In this document: piece after piece, positions 1 through 8,646 of the stretch
Layout of the letters: the number at the start of each line of letters is the position of its first letter
Position numbering within the stretch: position 1 is the first letter of the stretch
Assembly: GCA_035944135.1 (NCBI GenBank)
Contig: DASZBM010000002.1
Coordinates: forward strand, 868,001-932,000
From: Acidobacteriaceae bacterium
GTDB lineage: Bacteria > Acidobacteriota > Terriglobia > Terriglobales > Acidobacteriaceae
Direction of reading: 5' to 3'
DNA: 64,000 bases
The notes under the pieces: model-generated
The model's input: only the letters and a program-made list of their open reading frames with translations
Databases searched by the model: none
Told to the model about the DNA's origin: nothing
Translations under genes and position numbers: made by a program

Positions 1-1088
1 TCGATCCGGCCATGACGCGGGACGAACAGGGTCGCCCCTTCCTTATCTGGAAGGAAGATGGAAATTCCATCGGAAAACCCACTCCCATCTGGGCCCAACC
101 GCTCACGGATGACCTCATTCACCTCACCGGAATCCCAACGCAGCTTATCGTCAACGATCGCTCAACCTGGGAGGGGGGCGTTGTAGAAGCGCCCTACATC
201 CTGCGGCGTGGGAAATACTTCTATCTCTTCTATGCCGGCAACGCTTGCTGCGGAACCGCATGCCGTTATGCTGAAGGCGTTGCGCGTGCCGAGCATCTGC
301 TCGGGCCGTGGACGAAAGATCCTGCGAATCCGATTATTCGTCCCAACGCCAACTGGAAATGCCCGGGTCATGGAACGGCTGTTGAAACACCATCAGGCCA
401 GGACTATTTCATTTATCACGCCTATCCTGCTGCAGGGACGGTGTATCTCGGGCGCGAATCGGTGCTTGACCGGATCGCATGGTCCAGCGATGGATGGCCC
501 ATCATCAACGGCGGCGCCGGGCCAAGCGGGGGAGGCGCTGACGCCAGCACGAAACAGCCAGCATTCACGGATAACTTCAGCAAGCCCCGTCTGGACGCAG
601 GCTGGCAATGGCCGGTTCGCAGGATCCCGCAATGGCAGCTTAGTCACGGCTCGCTCACGCTTGAACCATCAGGTGACAGCACGCCGGTCTTCATCGCCCG
701 TTCGCTTGTGGCTCCCATCTATACCGCCGTGGCCGGTGTCAGAGATGCGGGAGGTCTGGGAGTTATCGGCGGCTCACACAACCAGATCGTGTTGAATCGG
801 CAAGGAGATCATCTCGAACTCTGGGAGCTGCGCGATCAAGGCCGCCAGGTGCTTTGGAAGTCCGAAATTCCGAGTTCAGCGGCAGTCTGGTTTCGCTCCG
901 CTTCGGCCGGTCTATCGAATACGAGCTTTAGTTACAGCCTCGACCATAAGCACTGGATAGCGGCAGGTCCTGTGTTGAGCGTCACCGAACTGTTGCCGTG
1001 GGACCAGGGTTTGCGAGTCGGACTTGTGAACGCTGGGGCGTCGCCGGCTCACTTCACGGAGTTCTCGCTAACCGCCGGAACTCCGTAG
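1..1088 (+). CDS. Glycoside hydrolase family 43 protein, 3' part (5' end outside window)
   Basis: The reading frame is open to the window edge. The first codons read Asp-Pro-Ala just before the first Met at base 12, which fits the conserved IDP motif of GH43 enzymes, so the true start lies upstream. The visible part has the GH43 five-bladed propeller signature. Residues VVEAPY near 57-62 (counted from that Met) carry the probable general acid Glu59, followed by YFYLFYAGN and a Cys-rich CCGTAC segment. A second domain starts near residue 185 (FTDNFSKPRLDAGW) and resembles the beta-sandwich appended to many GH43 arabinosidases/xylosidases. Likely role: release of arabinose or xylose from plant polysaccharide. 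It is convergent with the next gene, only 1 bp apart. Exact specificity cannot be read from sequence. Confidence 0.85.
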   Translation, partial: DPAMTRDEQGRPFLIWKEDGNSIGKPTPIWAQPLTDDLIHLTGIPTQLIVNDRSTWEGGVVEAPYILRRGKYFYLFYAGNACCGTACRYAEGVARAEHLLGPWTKDPANPIIRPNANWKCPGHGTAVETPSGQDYFIYHAYPAAGTVYLGRESVLDRIAWSSDGWPIINGGAGPSGGGADASTKQPAFTDNFSKPRLDAGWQWPVRRIPQWQLSHGSLTLEPSGDSTPVFIARSLVAPIYTAVAGVRDAGGLGVIGGSHNQIVLNRQGDHLELWELRDQGRQVLWKSEIPSSAAVWFRSASAGLSNTSFSYSLDHKHWIAAGPVLSVTELLPWDQGLRVGLVNAGASPAHFTEFSLTAGTP

Positions 1089-1089
1089 G

Positions 1090-2316
1090 CTATCTCGGAG
1101 GTGCATCTTTCTTCCCGTTTTCTGAAACTCCATTCAGAGCGCCGGGCGCACCCTGCTGCTCACGGTCCATCGCAGCGGCGGTTTGCAGTTCACGCTGCGA
1201 CTCATCCTTCTGTCCGAGCCGGGCCAACGCCAATCCGCGATAGTAGTGCGCCGGCTGGTAGTTTGGGGCGGCCTTCTCCGCGTGGGCAAGATATTGATCA
1301 GCCTGCGCGTAGTTCTTGCCGCGAAAAGCGATGATCCCCATCCCGGTCAATGCGCCTCCGTGGTCAGCATCGCGTGCGAGCACCTTCTCGAAGAGCGGCG
1401 CGGCCTGCGCATCATGCTGTACTTCGAGCTCAATCTGTCCCAGCTCGTAGTAAGACTCCGTCTGCGCCGGCTGGAGTTGAATCGAGCGCTCGAACTCCGC
1501 TTTTGCCTCCGCAGTTCGTTGGCCTGCCTCCATCACCTTTCCCAGACCGAAGTGCGCCGACGCATCCTCGGGACGCTTCGCGAGATAGGCACGAAGATCT
1601 GTCTCGGCAGCCTGCAGATGCTGCTCCTGCATCTCCAGGCGGCCGAGTGCATACACGATGTCCGGGTCACTCGGATCCAGCTTTCGGGCGGCTTGTAACG
1701 AGTCGGATGCCTCGGGCAGCAAGCCCATCTCTGTCGCCTGAATACCGAGATCAAGCAGCAGCTTTGGGTCGTCCGGGAGTTTGCTGCGTGCGTGTTCCAA
1801 CACCTTCAGCGCAGCATCTTGATGGTTGTCCCGTCTTGCAGACATCGCGAGCTCTGTGGCCGCAGACAACTCACCCTGCCGCGCCTCTCTGTCTCTCAAA
1901 TCGATGTCCAGCACTGTCTCGAACCGATCCATCGCCTCAGGATCGCGATGTTGTTCGAGCATCAGCTTGCCGAGCGTAATATTCGCAGCGGGAGAATTGG
2001 GACTCGCTGCCAGTGCTTTCGTCAGAAGCTCCTTCGCCGTCGAACGGTCTCCTTGCTCTACATGTATCTGCGCGAGCAGCGTCAAGGCATCGGCATCCTC
2101 CGCGTGCGTCGAAAGAAAGGAGTCCAAAACACGCGCCGCCTCTTCCGGCTGATGCTTTGCCACCAGCAGCCTGGCCTGACGAAGAACTCCGGAACTGTCT
2201 GTCTCGTAATCCTGAGCGACTCCATGCCATGCGGGCGCAGCTAGCGCGAAGGCCAATAGCAAGAAGCACAACCTTACGCCACGCTGTTCACTTCGAATCA
2301 CGGAAGAACCAATCAT
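1090..2316 (-). CDS. Secreted tetratricopeptide repeat protein
   Basis: The protein has a signal peptide (hydrophobic LCFLLLAFALAAPAW followed by a plausible cut after GVAQ) and then about ten TPR units across nearly the whole chain, with repeated Ala-Leu-Gly-rich helix pairs. I chose the ATG at 2316 because it places the signal sequence at the N-terminus and begins after the upstream gene's stop. A longer frame reaches 2361 but would overlap that gene. It is the last gene of the receptor operon (receptor, TPR, TPR). No catalytic motif is visible. TPRs mediate protein-protein contacts, so a periplasmic scaffold role is inferred. Confidence 0.85.
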   Translation of the reverse strand: MIGSSVIRSEQRGVRLCFLLLAFALAAPAWHGVAQDYETDSSGVLRQARLLVAKHQPEEAARVLDSFLSTHAEDADALTLLAQIHVEQGDRSTAKELLTKALAASPNSPAANITLGKLMLEQHRDPEAMDRFETVLDIDLRDREARQGELSAATELAMSARRDNHQDAALKVLEHARSKLPDDPKLLLDLGIQATEMGLLPEASDSLQAARKLDPSDPDIVYALGRLEMQEQHLQAAETDLRAYLAKRPEDASAHFGLGKVMEAGQRTAEAKAEFERSIQLQPAQTESYYELGQIELEVQHDAQAAPLFEKVLARDADHGGALTGMGIIAFRGKNYAQADQYLAHAEKAAPNYQPAHYYRGLALARLGQKDESQRELQTAAAMDREQQGAPGALNGVSENGKKDAPPR

Positions 2317-2338
2317 ATGACCTACGTGATCGTCGCCT

Positions 2339-3508
2339 TTATCGAGGCGAGGTCTCCTCACTCACTGTCTCATGCGCTCCGGTCATGTTTTCGGCGGCCT
2401 TCGCCTTGAGTTTCTTTAGTTGATCGAGCGCACGGTCTGCATCTGCCTTCCTGTTCAATTTTTGATAGACGCGAGCCAACTGATAGTAAGTGCTCTGTTC
2501 GATGAATGGGGATGGAGAGCTCTGCAAAGCAAGCTCCAGCCAATGAGCCGCCTCCTCATTCTGCCCGAGTTCGGCAAGCCCCAACCCCAGATAGAAGTCT
2601 GTGGGAGCGGGCATGGCATGCGCTTCCACAGCGCGGCGCAACAGTGGCACACCCGTCGCTGCTCGCCCGGTCTTAACCTGAATCATGCCGAGGTTGTACA
2701 AAGCGATGGCGCTGTTGGGATGCAGCTCGAGTTCCTGTTCGTACGCCTTTGTGGCGGGTTCCAGACGGCCGATCTTCTGATTCTCTTCTCCGAGCGATTC
2801 ATAAAGATCGGGATCCTTCGGGTCCTTGCGAATCGCCGCCTCATATTCCTCGATAGCCTTCTCTGGCTGTTGCGCATCGGCAAAGGTCTCCGCCAGAGCA
2901 CGATGCGCGAAGCTCGAATCAGGATCAAGTGCGTACAGCTTCTTATAATCAGCCTCGGCCACCAGACGATGCGCCCGCACAGAGTAGTACAAAGCCTCCG
3001 GGCTCTTGGGATCGAGCGCAACCGCTTGGTCGAGCGCCGAGACCGCCTCCTCCGGATGGCCCATGTTCAGTTGGATAATTCCCTGCCAGATTAGCGCTTC
3101 AAGATTGCTGGGCTCCAGCCCAAGCTCCGTCTGCAGGGATTGCAATGCCTCCTCCGGCTTGCCCAGTTGATACTCTGCGATTCCGAGAAAAAGATGGACT
3201 CCGGGAAGCTGCGGATTGAGTTTGCCCGCATGTTCCAGCGCACGGCTGGCATCCTCTGGTTTCCCCTCTCGTAACCGAGCCATGCCAAGTCCAAGATATC
3301 CGTCGGCAAGCGTAGGAGCCGCGGCAATGGCCTGCTGAAAGTCCGACTCCGCAGCAGCCACATCCCCCCTCTGCAGTGCCTCCGCACCTGCCTGGAGTTG
3401 GTGTTTTAGCGCATTTGGCTGTGCAGTCGTTTGCGCTTCACCCCTACTCGGCGCCATCGCGAGCACGGGCATCAGGAAGAACGTCAGAGCACAACAGGTG
3501 CAGTTCAT
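2339..3508 (-). CDS. Secreted tetratricopeptide repeat protein
   Basis: An exported TPR protein of about 389 residues. The ATG at 3508 gives a signal peptide (MNCTCCALTFFLMPVLAMAP, then a probable cut after GEAQ). An in-frame extension to 3658 would run into the receptor gene and is less likely. Eleven or so TPR units fill the mature chain, e.g. ADGYLGLGMARLREGKPEDA. It lies 106 bp after the TonB-dependent receptor stop, with a hairpin in between, and 22 bp before the next TPR gene. The arrangement suggests accessory proteins for the receptor or its substrate-binding complex. Function is otherwise unknown. Confidence 0.85.
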   Translation of the reverse strand: MNCTCCALTFFLMPVLAMAPSRGEAQTTAQPNALKHQLQAGAEALQRGDVAAAESDFQQAIAAAPTLADGYLGLGMARLREGKPEDASRALEHAGKLNPQLPGVHLFLGIAEYQLGKPEEALQSLQTELGLEPSNLEALIWQGIIQLNMGHPEEAVSALDQAVALDPKSPEALYYSVRAHRLVAEADYKKLYALDPDSSFAHRALAETFADAQQPEKAIEEYEAAIRKDPKDPDLYESLGEENQKIGRLEPATKAYEQELELHPNSAIALYNLGMIQVKTGRAATGVPLLRRAVEAHAMPAPTDFYLGLGLAELGQNEEAAHWLELALQSSPSPFIEQSTYYQLARVYQKLNRKADADRALDQLKKLKAKAAENMTGAHETVSEETSPR

Positions 3509-3540
3509 AATGTGCTTGAGGTTACACCGCTGCCAAACCG

Positions 3541-3566
3541 AAAGAGGGAGCTCGAGGCTCCCTCTT
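3541..3566 (-). terminator. Hairpin between receptor gene and downstream TPR genes
   Basis: A 10-bp perfect inverted repeat (AAGAGGGAGC / GCTCCCTCTT) with a 5-nt loop lies after the receptor stop. On the minus strand it is followed by only three T residues. It could be a weak terminator or attenuator, or an RNA-stability element that lowers expression of the TPR genes relative to the receptor. Confidence 0.5.
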
Positions 3567-3614
3567 CTTGGCTTTGCATTCAGTGATGGCACAGGAGGTC
3601 CCTGCTTGTTTGGG

Positions 3615-6600
3615 TCAGAAGGTAATCCTTCCGGTGACCTGCATATTGCGAGGTCCATAGTCGGTGCCCGTCGGAATACCGAAGCCGTTCACGTTGTTGG
3701 ACGAGTCGGCCGGTTGAAGATCCGGCAAGCCCATGCGGTGACGATTGAATACGTCAAACGCCTCGCCCTTCAACTCGAACTGGACTCGCTCGGTGAGGTG
3801 GAAGTCCTTCAGCAAGCTGACGTCTTCCGCCTTGTACATTGGACCGGTGATTGCTTCGGTTACGCGCACGATGTTTCCGAATGAAAACGGAGCAAACGAG
3901 CACGGCTGAGCAGCAGTTCCGCAACCGGGAGATATTGCCCGAGGCCAATTCAGCCCTTCCCGGTTCTGATCCACAAACGCAGCCTGGGATATCGGAACGC
4001 CGGGATCACCTGCTCCGTTTGTGCCGGGAGCACGGTACGCAGGCTTGAACCATGTTTGATGGTTGAAGGTGCTTGGACCGTTCTTGTTGGCCTGGTAGGC
4101 CGCACTCGCAAAGCTCGTGGCGTTATAAGAAGCCGGCCCGGCTGTGTACGTAATACAGTTCTGGTAATACGGTATTCCACTCGCACAACCGAAATCTATC
4201 GGCTGACCGCTGGAGTATCGCTGGATCGCGCCCACCTGCCAACCGCCGATGAGCAAATCCAACCCGCGGCTGTTATTCAACCAATGCCGGCCTTTGCCGA
4301 ATGGAAGCTGATAGAGATAGCTGAGAGAGAACTGATTGGTCAGGTCCTGAACGCTGACTGCTTTGTCCTGCTTCAGGTTGGTGGAGTTCGCCGCCTGTTC
4401 ACGCTGATTGTTGCTTGTGTAGCTGAAGGGGATCGCCGAATCGGCGTCCGTGAGGGTCTTCGACCACGTGTAAGAAGCTTGCAGATTCAGCCCATTGCGG
4501 AATCGGCGCGCCAGCGAGACGAGCATCGCGTTATAGGACGAGTGCCCCAGGTTCTCAAGACAGCAGTCGTCAGCAATGTAGTCATATTGCGGGAATGGAC
4601 GAAGTGCCTGTCCCAGCGCGCCCGTGAAGGTCGAGTAAGGCGCGTTTACCCCGGAGTTCGAACCTCCAAGCGGGATCAAGTAGGCCGCGTTATTCAGCTT
4701 GTCACCCAGACTGAAATACTTGGGATCGATATTGTTGAAGTTGGAGAGGAAGCCGGAACGAAGATTCTGTGCCACCTGGCCGATATAGCCCATGGTGAAA
4801 ATCAAGTCCTTCGCGAGTTCGTCCTGAATCTGGAGACTCCAGTTGCTGGTCATCGAGGGGCGCCCGTCTCCGGGCAGGATCAGTTCTCCGCCAACCGCGT
4901 CGAAGCTACCCGGTCCATTCGGAGCCGTAAGTTGAGTCGGGTCGAGGTTCGGAGCGAAGCTCACATTTGGATAGCCAACCGTTGAGTTGGTTGGGTCAGC
5001 CGCCGAGCTGGAGTCCAGACGAAAAGCGGGGGTGAATGCGCCGCCGGTTGTCGCCGTCTGGCCAAGGAAGAAGTCGCGCGACTGGTTGTAACCCAGCGAC
5101 ATCGACCCGCCGAAATCGTTGTACTGCAGTGGGCCGTAGAGGATTGCCCCGCCGCCACGAAGGACTGCCTTGTTGTTTGTGCCGGGAAGGACGTAAGCAA
5201 ACCCTAAACGAGGTGCGATGTCCTTATACCAGGTGTTGGCCCATGCCGTGTTGCAGTTGCAGGTGGTACCGAAGACGAGCGCACCGGGCAAGCCGCCCGC
5301 GGCTGCGTCCGGCGCCGTCAAGCTGAAGTCGGATGTCCGATTGAGCGCTTCATGACGAGGCGCATCGATGTCGTAGCGCAGCCCCACATTTACCGTCAGG
5401 TTGCTGCTGAACTTGATATCGTCCTCGACAAAGACGCCGATGTAATGAGAGTTCCAGCGAGGATTGTCGTTATAAACATTCTGACTGCCGTTCCCCACTT
5501 CTCCCAGCAGGAAGCTCGCGAACGGATTTCCCGATCCGCAGCAGGAGTTGCTCACGCCCGCCGTCTGGTCGCGATAGAAGTTCAGCGTGTCAACGTTGTA
5601 CTGGATGACCGAGTACTGCTGGTAGCGGAAATCAACGCCAAACTTGAAGCTCTGCCGGCCCTTTTCCCAGCTCACGCTGTCTTCTACGCGCGATCCGTTG
5701 TCGATATTGTCCCCGTTCTGCTGTTGTCCAAGCGTTGAAGGAGCATCCGGGCTTGGAAAAATGAGCAGTGGATAGAAGACCGAGTGATCGTTTGCCACGC
5801 CCGCCGAGGTGGCAGTCAGGCTGGAGTTCAGGTTGTTACCAAGATTGACGCTGTTGGTCCGGTTGTAACCGAGATTGAGATGGTTCAACAGAGTCGGTGT
5901 AAAGGTGAAGTCCCAGCCCACCCGGGTGTAATGAGTCGTGAAAGTCTGGATATACCCCGAGTTATTGAACGGCTCAGGCATATCGGGAGCGGCCGTAAGC
6001 TTGAAGTTCTGCCGCGTGCTGTAGCTTCCAAAGATCTTGCTCTTGTCCCCCAAGTTCTGATCGATGCGGACCGTATACGTAGTATTTGTGTTCGGCGCGA
6101 CCGCAGAATACGAGTAATTGTTGACGTAACCGAACTGATCCGTGCTCGTGGGTGCCTGGTTCGGCAGGGGAAGTCCCTGAATCAGTTTCTGTGCCGCGGC
6201 GCTGAACAATGAGGTCGGAATCTGATTACCCGAGAACGGCAGTCGGCAGAAGACTCCTGGGCTGATCTGCTGTGACGTGCGCGGATCGAAGATCTGGTTG
6301 TAGAGAACAGGCTGACCCGTGCACGGATTCAGCAGAACGTCATAGCTGATACCCGGGTACGGCGAATTGCCTGGTACAGGAGAAGACGCGGGGCCAAGGA
6401 TATCGCTGAAATTGCCGTTCCGCTCTGCCGCGGTTGGCAAGGTGGATTGGATCACGCTGCCGAGGTGCAGCTGGTACTTCTCCCACGCAAAGAGAAAGAA
6501 CGTGCGGTTCCTTCCGTTGTAGAGCTTAGGAATCCAGACAGGACCATCGAATATCCCGCCATAATCGAATTTGCTGTCCTGCGGCTTACTGTAATTGCAC

Positions 6601-7496
6601 TGAATCTCGGACACGCCCACGCAGTTTTCTGCTTTATATCCGTTGTTGAACCAGTTGTTGGCATCGAAGACGCGGTTCTTCACGATCGCATACCCAATAC
6701 CGTGAAAATCGTTCGTTCCGGACTTCGTCGAAAAGCTCTCGATACCTGAGGTCGTACGACCAAACTCCGCTGACGGAGTCGACGTTGTAACTTTGAACTC
6801 CTGCAGCGCCTCGATCGACGGCGAGGTCTCATCAAAGGACGAGCCGTTTTCACTGCGCTGAATGCTGGCGCCGTCCAGCAACACCTCGGCGCCATAGGCT
6901 TGGCCGCCGCTAAGCCTGGAGAAAAAGACACCGTTCCCCGTGTTTCCCGAAGTACCACTCCCGGGTCCGGTCGTACCGGGCAGCAGAAAGACGAACGTCT
7001 CTGGCGAACGCAGTCCGCCGACACCCGATGCAAGCGAAAGCGGAAGATCCTCAATCTGCCTATTCGATACGACCCCGCTTATATCCGAGCTTTCGGTCTG
7101 CAGCAGATTGCCGCTGGCGTCGACCGTAATCACGTCACTTACCGATCCCGAGGCGAGCGAGATGTTCAGAGGAGTTGTGCTGTTGACCTGGACCAGAACC
7201 CCGGTGCTGGTCTTCGTCGCAAAGCCTGGCGCCGTCGCCGTCACGGTGTATGTACCGATGGGCAGATCAGGAAAGTGAAAGACGCCTGCGCCCGTCGAAT
7301 GGGTAATGTTCTTTCCGCCCGTCCCCTGGTTCGTAGCCGTAACCGTCGCATTCGGGATCAGGGCTCCGGTCGGGTCGGTTACGCTTCCGCTGATGGCGCC
7401 GCGCACGGACTGGGCAAGGGCCGGGACTGCGACGCAAATTGTCAGAAGGAAAAACCATACAGCGAAGAAGAGGCGCTTAGCGAATGGCGTTGACAT
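3615..7496 (-). CDS. TonB-dependent receptor, Oar-like, with N-terminal carboxypeptidase-regulatory domain
   Basis: This is an outer-membrane beta-barrel of 1293 residues, well above the usual 700-1000 of classical receptors but typical for acidobacterial Oar-like proteins. The signal peptide (FFAVWFFLLTICVAVPALAQ) is followed by a CarboxypepD_reg-like fold at about residues 33-115 (GAISGSVTDPTGALIPNATV). A plug domain follows at about 120-260 (GGQAYGAEVLLDGASIQ), then a long barrel ending in an aromatic residue (TGRITF). Likely role: energy-dependent uptake of oligosaccharides. It leads an operon with two secreted TPR genes and has its own LacI-type operator 57 bp upstream, which links it to the arabinan enzymes. 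The substrate is inferred only from context. Confidence 0.93.
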   Translation of the reverse strand: MSTPFAKRLFFAVWFFLLTICVAVPALAQSVRGAISGSVTDPTGALIPNATVTATNQGTGGKNITHSTGAGVFHFPDLPIGTYTVTATAPGFATKTSTGVLVQVNSTTPLNISLASGSVSDVITVDASGNLLQTESSDISGVVSNRQIEDLPLSLASGVGGLRSPETFVFLLPGTTGPGSGTSGNTGNGVFFSRLSGGQAYGAEVLLDGASIQRSENGSSFDETSPSIEALQEFKVTTSTPSAEFGRTTSGIESFSTKSGTNDFHGIGYAIVKNRVFDANNWFNNGYKAENCVGVSEIQCNYSKPQDSKFDYGGIFDGPVWIPKLYNGRNRTFFLFAWEKYQLHLGSVIQSTLPTAAERNGNFSDILGPASSPVPGNSPYPGISYDVLLNPCTGQPVLYNQIFDPRTSQQISPGVFCRLPFSGNQIPTSLFSAAAQKLIQGLPLPNQAPTSTDQFGYVNNYSYSAVAPNTNTTYTVRIDQNLGDKSKIFGSYSTRQNFKLTAAPDMPEPFNNSGYIQTFTTHYTRVGWDFTFTPTLLNHLNLGYNRTNSVNLGNNLNSSLTATSAGVANDHSVFYPLLIFPSPDAPSTLGQQQNGDNIDNGSRVEDSVSWEKGRQSFKFGVDFRYQQYSVIQYNVDTLNFYRDQTAGVSNSCCGSGNPFASFLLGEVGNGSQNVYNDNPRWNSHYIGVFVEDDIKFSSNLTVNVGLRYDIDAPRHEALNRTSDFSLTAPDAAAGGLPGALVFGTTCNCNTAWANTWYKDIAPRLGFAYVLPGTNNKAVLRGGGAILYGPLQYNDFGGSMSLGYNQSRDFFLGQTATTGGAFTPAFRLDSSSAADPTNSTVGYPNVSFAPNLDPTQLTAPNGPGSFDAVGGELILPGDGRPSMTSNWSLQIQDELAKDLIFTMGYIGQVAQNLRSGFLSNFNNIDPKYFSLGDKLNNAAYLIPLGGSNSGVNAPYSTFTGALGQALRPFPQYDYIADDCCLENLGHSSYNAMLVSLARRFRNGLNLQASYTWSKTLTDADSAIPFSYTSNNQREQAANSTNLKQDKAVSVQDLTNQFSLSYLYQLPFGKGRHWLNNSRGLDLLIGGWQVGAIQRYSSGQPIDFGCASGIPYYQNCITYTAGPASYNATSFASAAYQANKNGPSTFNHQTWFKPAYRAPGTNGAGDPGVPISQAAFVDQNREGLNWPRAISPGCGTAAQPCSFAPFSFGNIVRVTEAITGPMYKAEDVSLLKDFHLTERVQFELKGEAFDVFNRHRMGLPDLQPADSSNNVNGFGIPTGTDYGPRNMQVTGRITF

Positions 7497-7553
7497 GCAG
7501 GCTCTCCAAAAAGGAACTGTAGAACTATGGCCTGGTCGATTTTTCGGCTCTGT

Positions 7554-7589
7554 TGCAAGCGGTTACATGCGGCTTTGTAATCGGTTTCT
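7554..7589 (-). promoter_or_regulatory. LacI-type operator upstream of the receptor gene (one perfect, one degenerate copy)
   Basis: Bases 7554-7567 read TGCAAGCGGTTACA on the plus strand, a perfect fit to the LacI-family consensus TGNAANCGNTTNCA. A second, weaker copy TGTAATCGGTTTCT follows at 7576-7589, 22 bp further from the gene. The perfect site is 57 bp before the receptor start. The same motif precedes the GH5-like gene and the GH51 gene, so it is probably bound by the LacI-family protein encoded in this cluster. Confidence 0.75.
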
Positions 7590-7686
7590 TCCGTCCAAAA
7601 CGCTAACTTCCCCAGTGGCTCGTGTCAACAGGAAAGTGACAAAAGGTTCAGTTTCATATCCACCTAATGGATGACATCAAACTCGC

Positions 7687-8646
7687 TCATTGGACGGAGG
7701 GATTGGCGAGTCGTGCCGAAAGAGTAAACTCCGCCTTGGCCTCCTCCAGCTTTCCCAGATGCCGATATGCCTGGCCGAGAAGAAAGTGCAGGCTGGAGTT
7801 CTTCGGATCAAGCTCGCAAGCTTGCTGCAGCTCATGTTCCGCCGCTGCATAGTCGGCCTTTTGCATGTAAAGCTGACCCAGATGTTCGCGGATTCGTGAA
7901 TCTTTGGGTGCCAGAGCCGCAGCCTGCGTAAGAAGAGGCTGCGCTCCGGCGAGATCCCCCTTGTGCAGCAACACAATCCCCAGGTTCAGCAGCGGCTCTT
8001 CGCTTAGCTGTTCGCGCGGCCCTTGATCCTGCCACTCTATCGCCTGCCGATACGCCTCCACCGCCGCGTCCGTCTGGTTCAGAGCCTCGTATGTCAGGCC
8101 CAGGTTGTTCTCCGCCTTCACGCTCTTCGGTGCGAGCTTCAGTGCCCGCTGAAAGCAAGACAGTGCGTCGCTGAATCGCTGCTCGCTATACCGTATGCGC
8201 CCCAGGCTGTACCACGCATCGGCATTCGTGGGATCCATCTGTACCGCGCGTAGTGTCCACTTGTCCGCCTCCGGCCAATCGGCCAGCAACACGTAGTCCT
8301 GTCCCACACGCTCCAGCATCTGCGCCGAAGGTTTCTCAATCTCCGCGGCTCGTGTGTACTCCTTTAGAGAGTCCGCGGGCCTGTTCTCCCGCAGCAACGC
8401 GTAAGCCAGCATTGCGTGGCCGGCCGCAGAACGGTCGTTGTCTCTCAGGTAGACCCTTAGTGCTCCCTCGGCCTCGTGAAACTTACCCGCGTCGAGCAGC
8501 GCCTGCACCTGCGCCAGCGTCCCGGCATCCACGGATGCGGCCGGGGGCGGATCGGACAACACCGGTTGCTGAGCGCACAACAATGAATTCCCGAGAGTCA
8601 GGATCGCAATCGACGCCAACATCCCCGTCCATCGCAAAAGATTCAC
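7687..8646 (-). CDS. Secreted tetratricopeptide repeat protein
   Basis: A 319-residue exported protein. It has a signal peptide (MNLLRWTGMLASIAILTLGN, cut probably near LLCAQ), then about seven TPR units (e.g. ADAWYSLGRIRYSEQRFSDA and AENNLGLTYEALNQTDAAVE). The start is a GTG that overlaps the upstream CRTAC1 stop as GTGA, indicating translational coupling. It is the last gene of the GH5-like / CRTAC1 / TPR operon. In acidobacterial and planctomycete genomes CRTAC1 and TPR proteins often occur together, so a complex is plausible. No enzyme motif is seen. Confidence 0.88.
   Translation of the reverse strand: MNLLRWTGMLASIAILTLGNSLLCAQQPVLSDPPPAASVDAGTLAQVQALLDAGKFHEAEGALRVYLRDNDRSAAGHAMLAYALLRENRPADSLKEYTRAAEIEKPSAQMLERVGQDYVLLADWPEADKWTLRAVQMDPTNADAWYSLGRIRYSEQRFSDALSCFQRALKLAPKSVKAENNLGLTYEALNQTDAAVEAYRQAIEWQDQGPREQLSEEPLLNLGIVLLHKGDLAGAQPLLTQAAALAPKDSRIREHLGQLYMQKADYAAAEHELQQACELDPKNSSLHFLLGQAYRHLGKLEEAKAEFTLSARLANPSVQ

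Noticed and set aside
1079-1100. Terminator between the convergent first two genes
   Set aside because: Only 1 bp separates the stops and no inverted repeat is visible.
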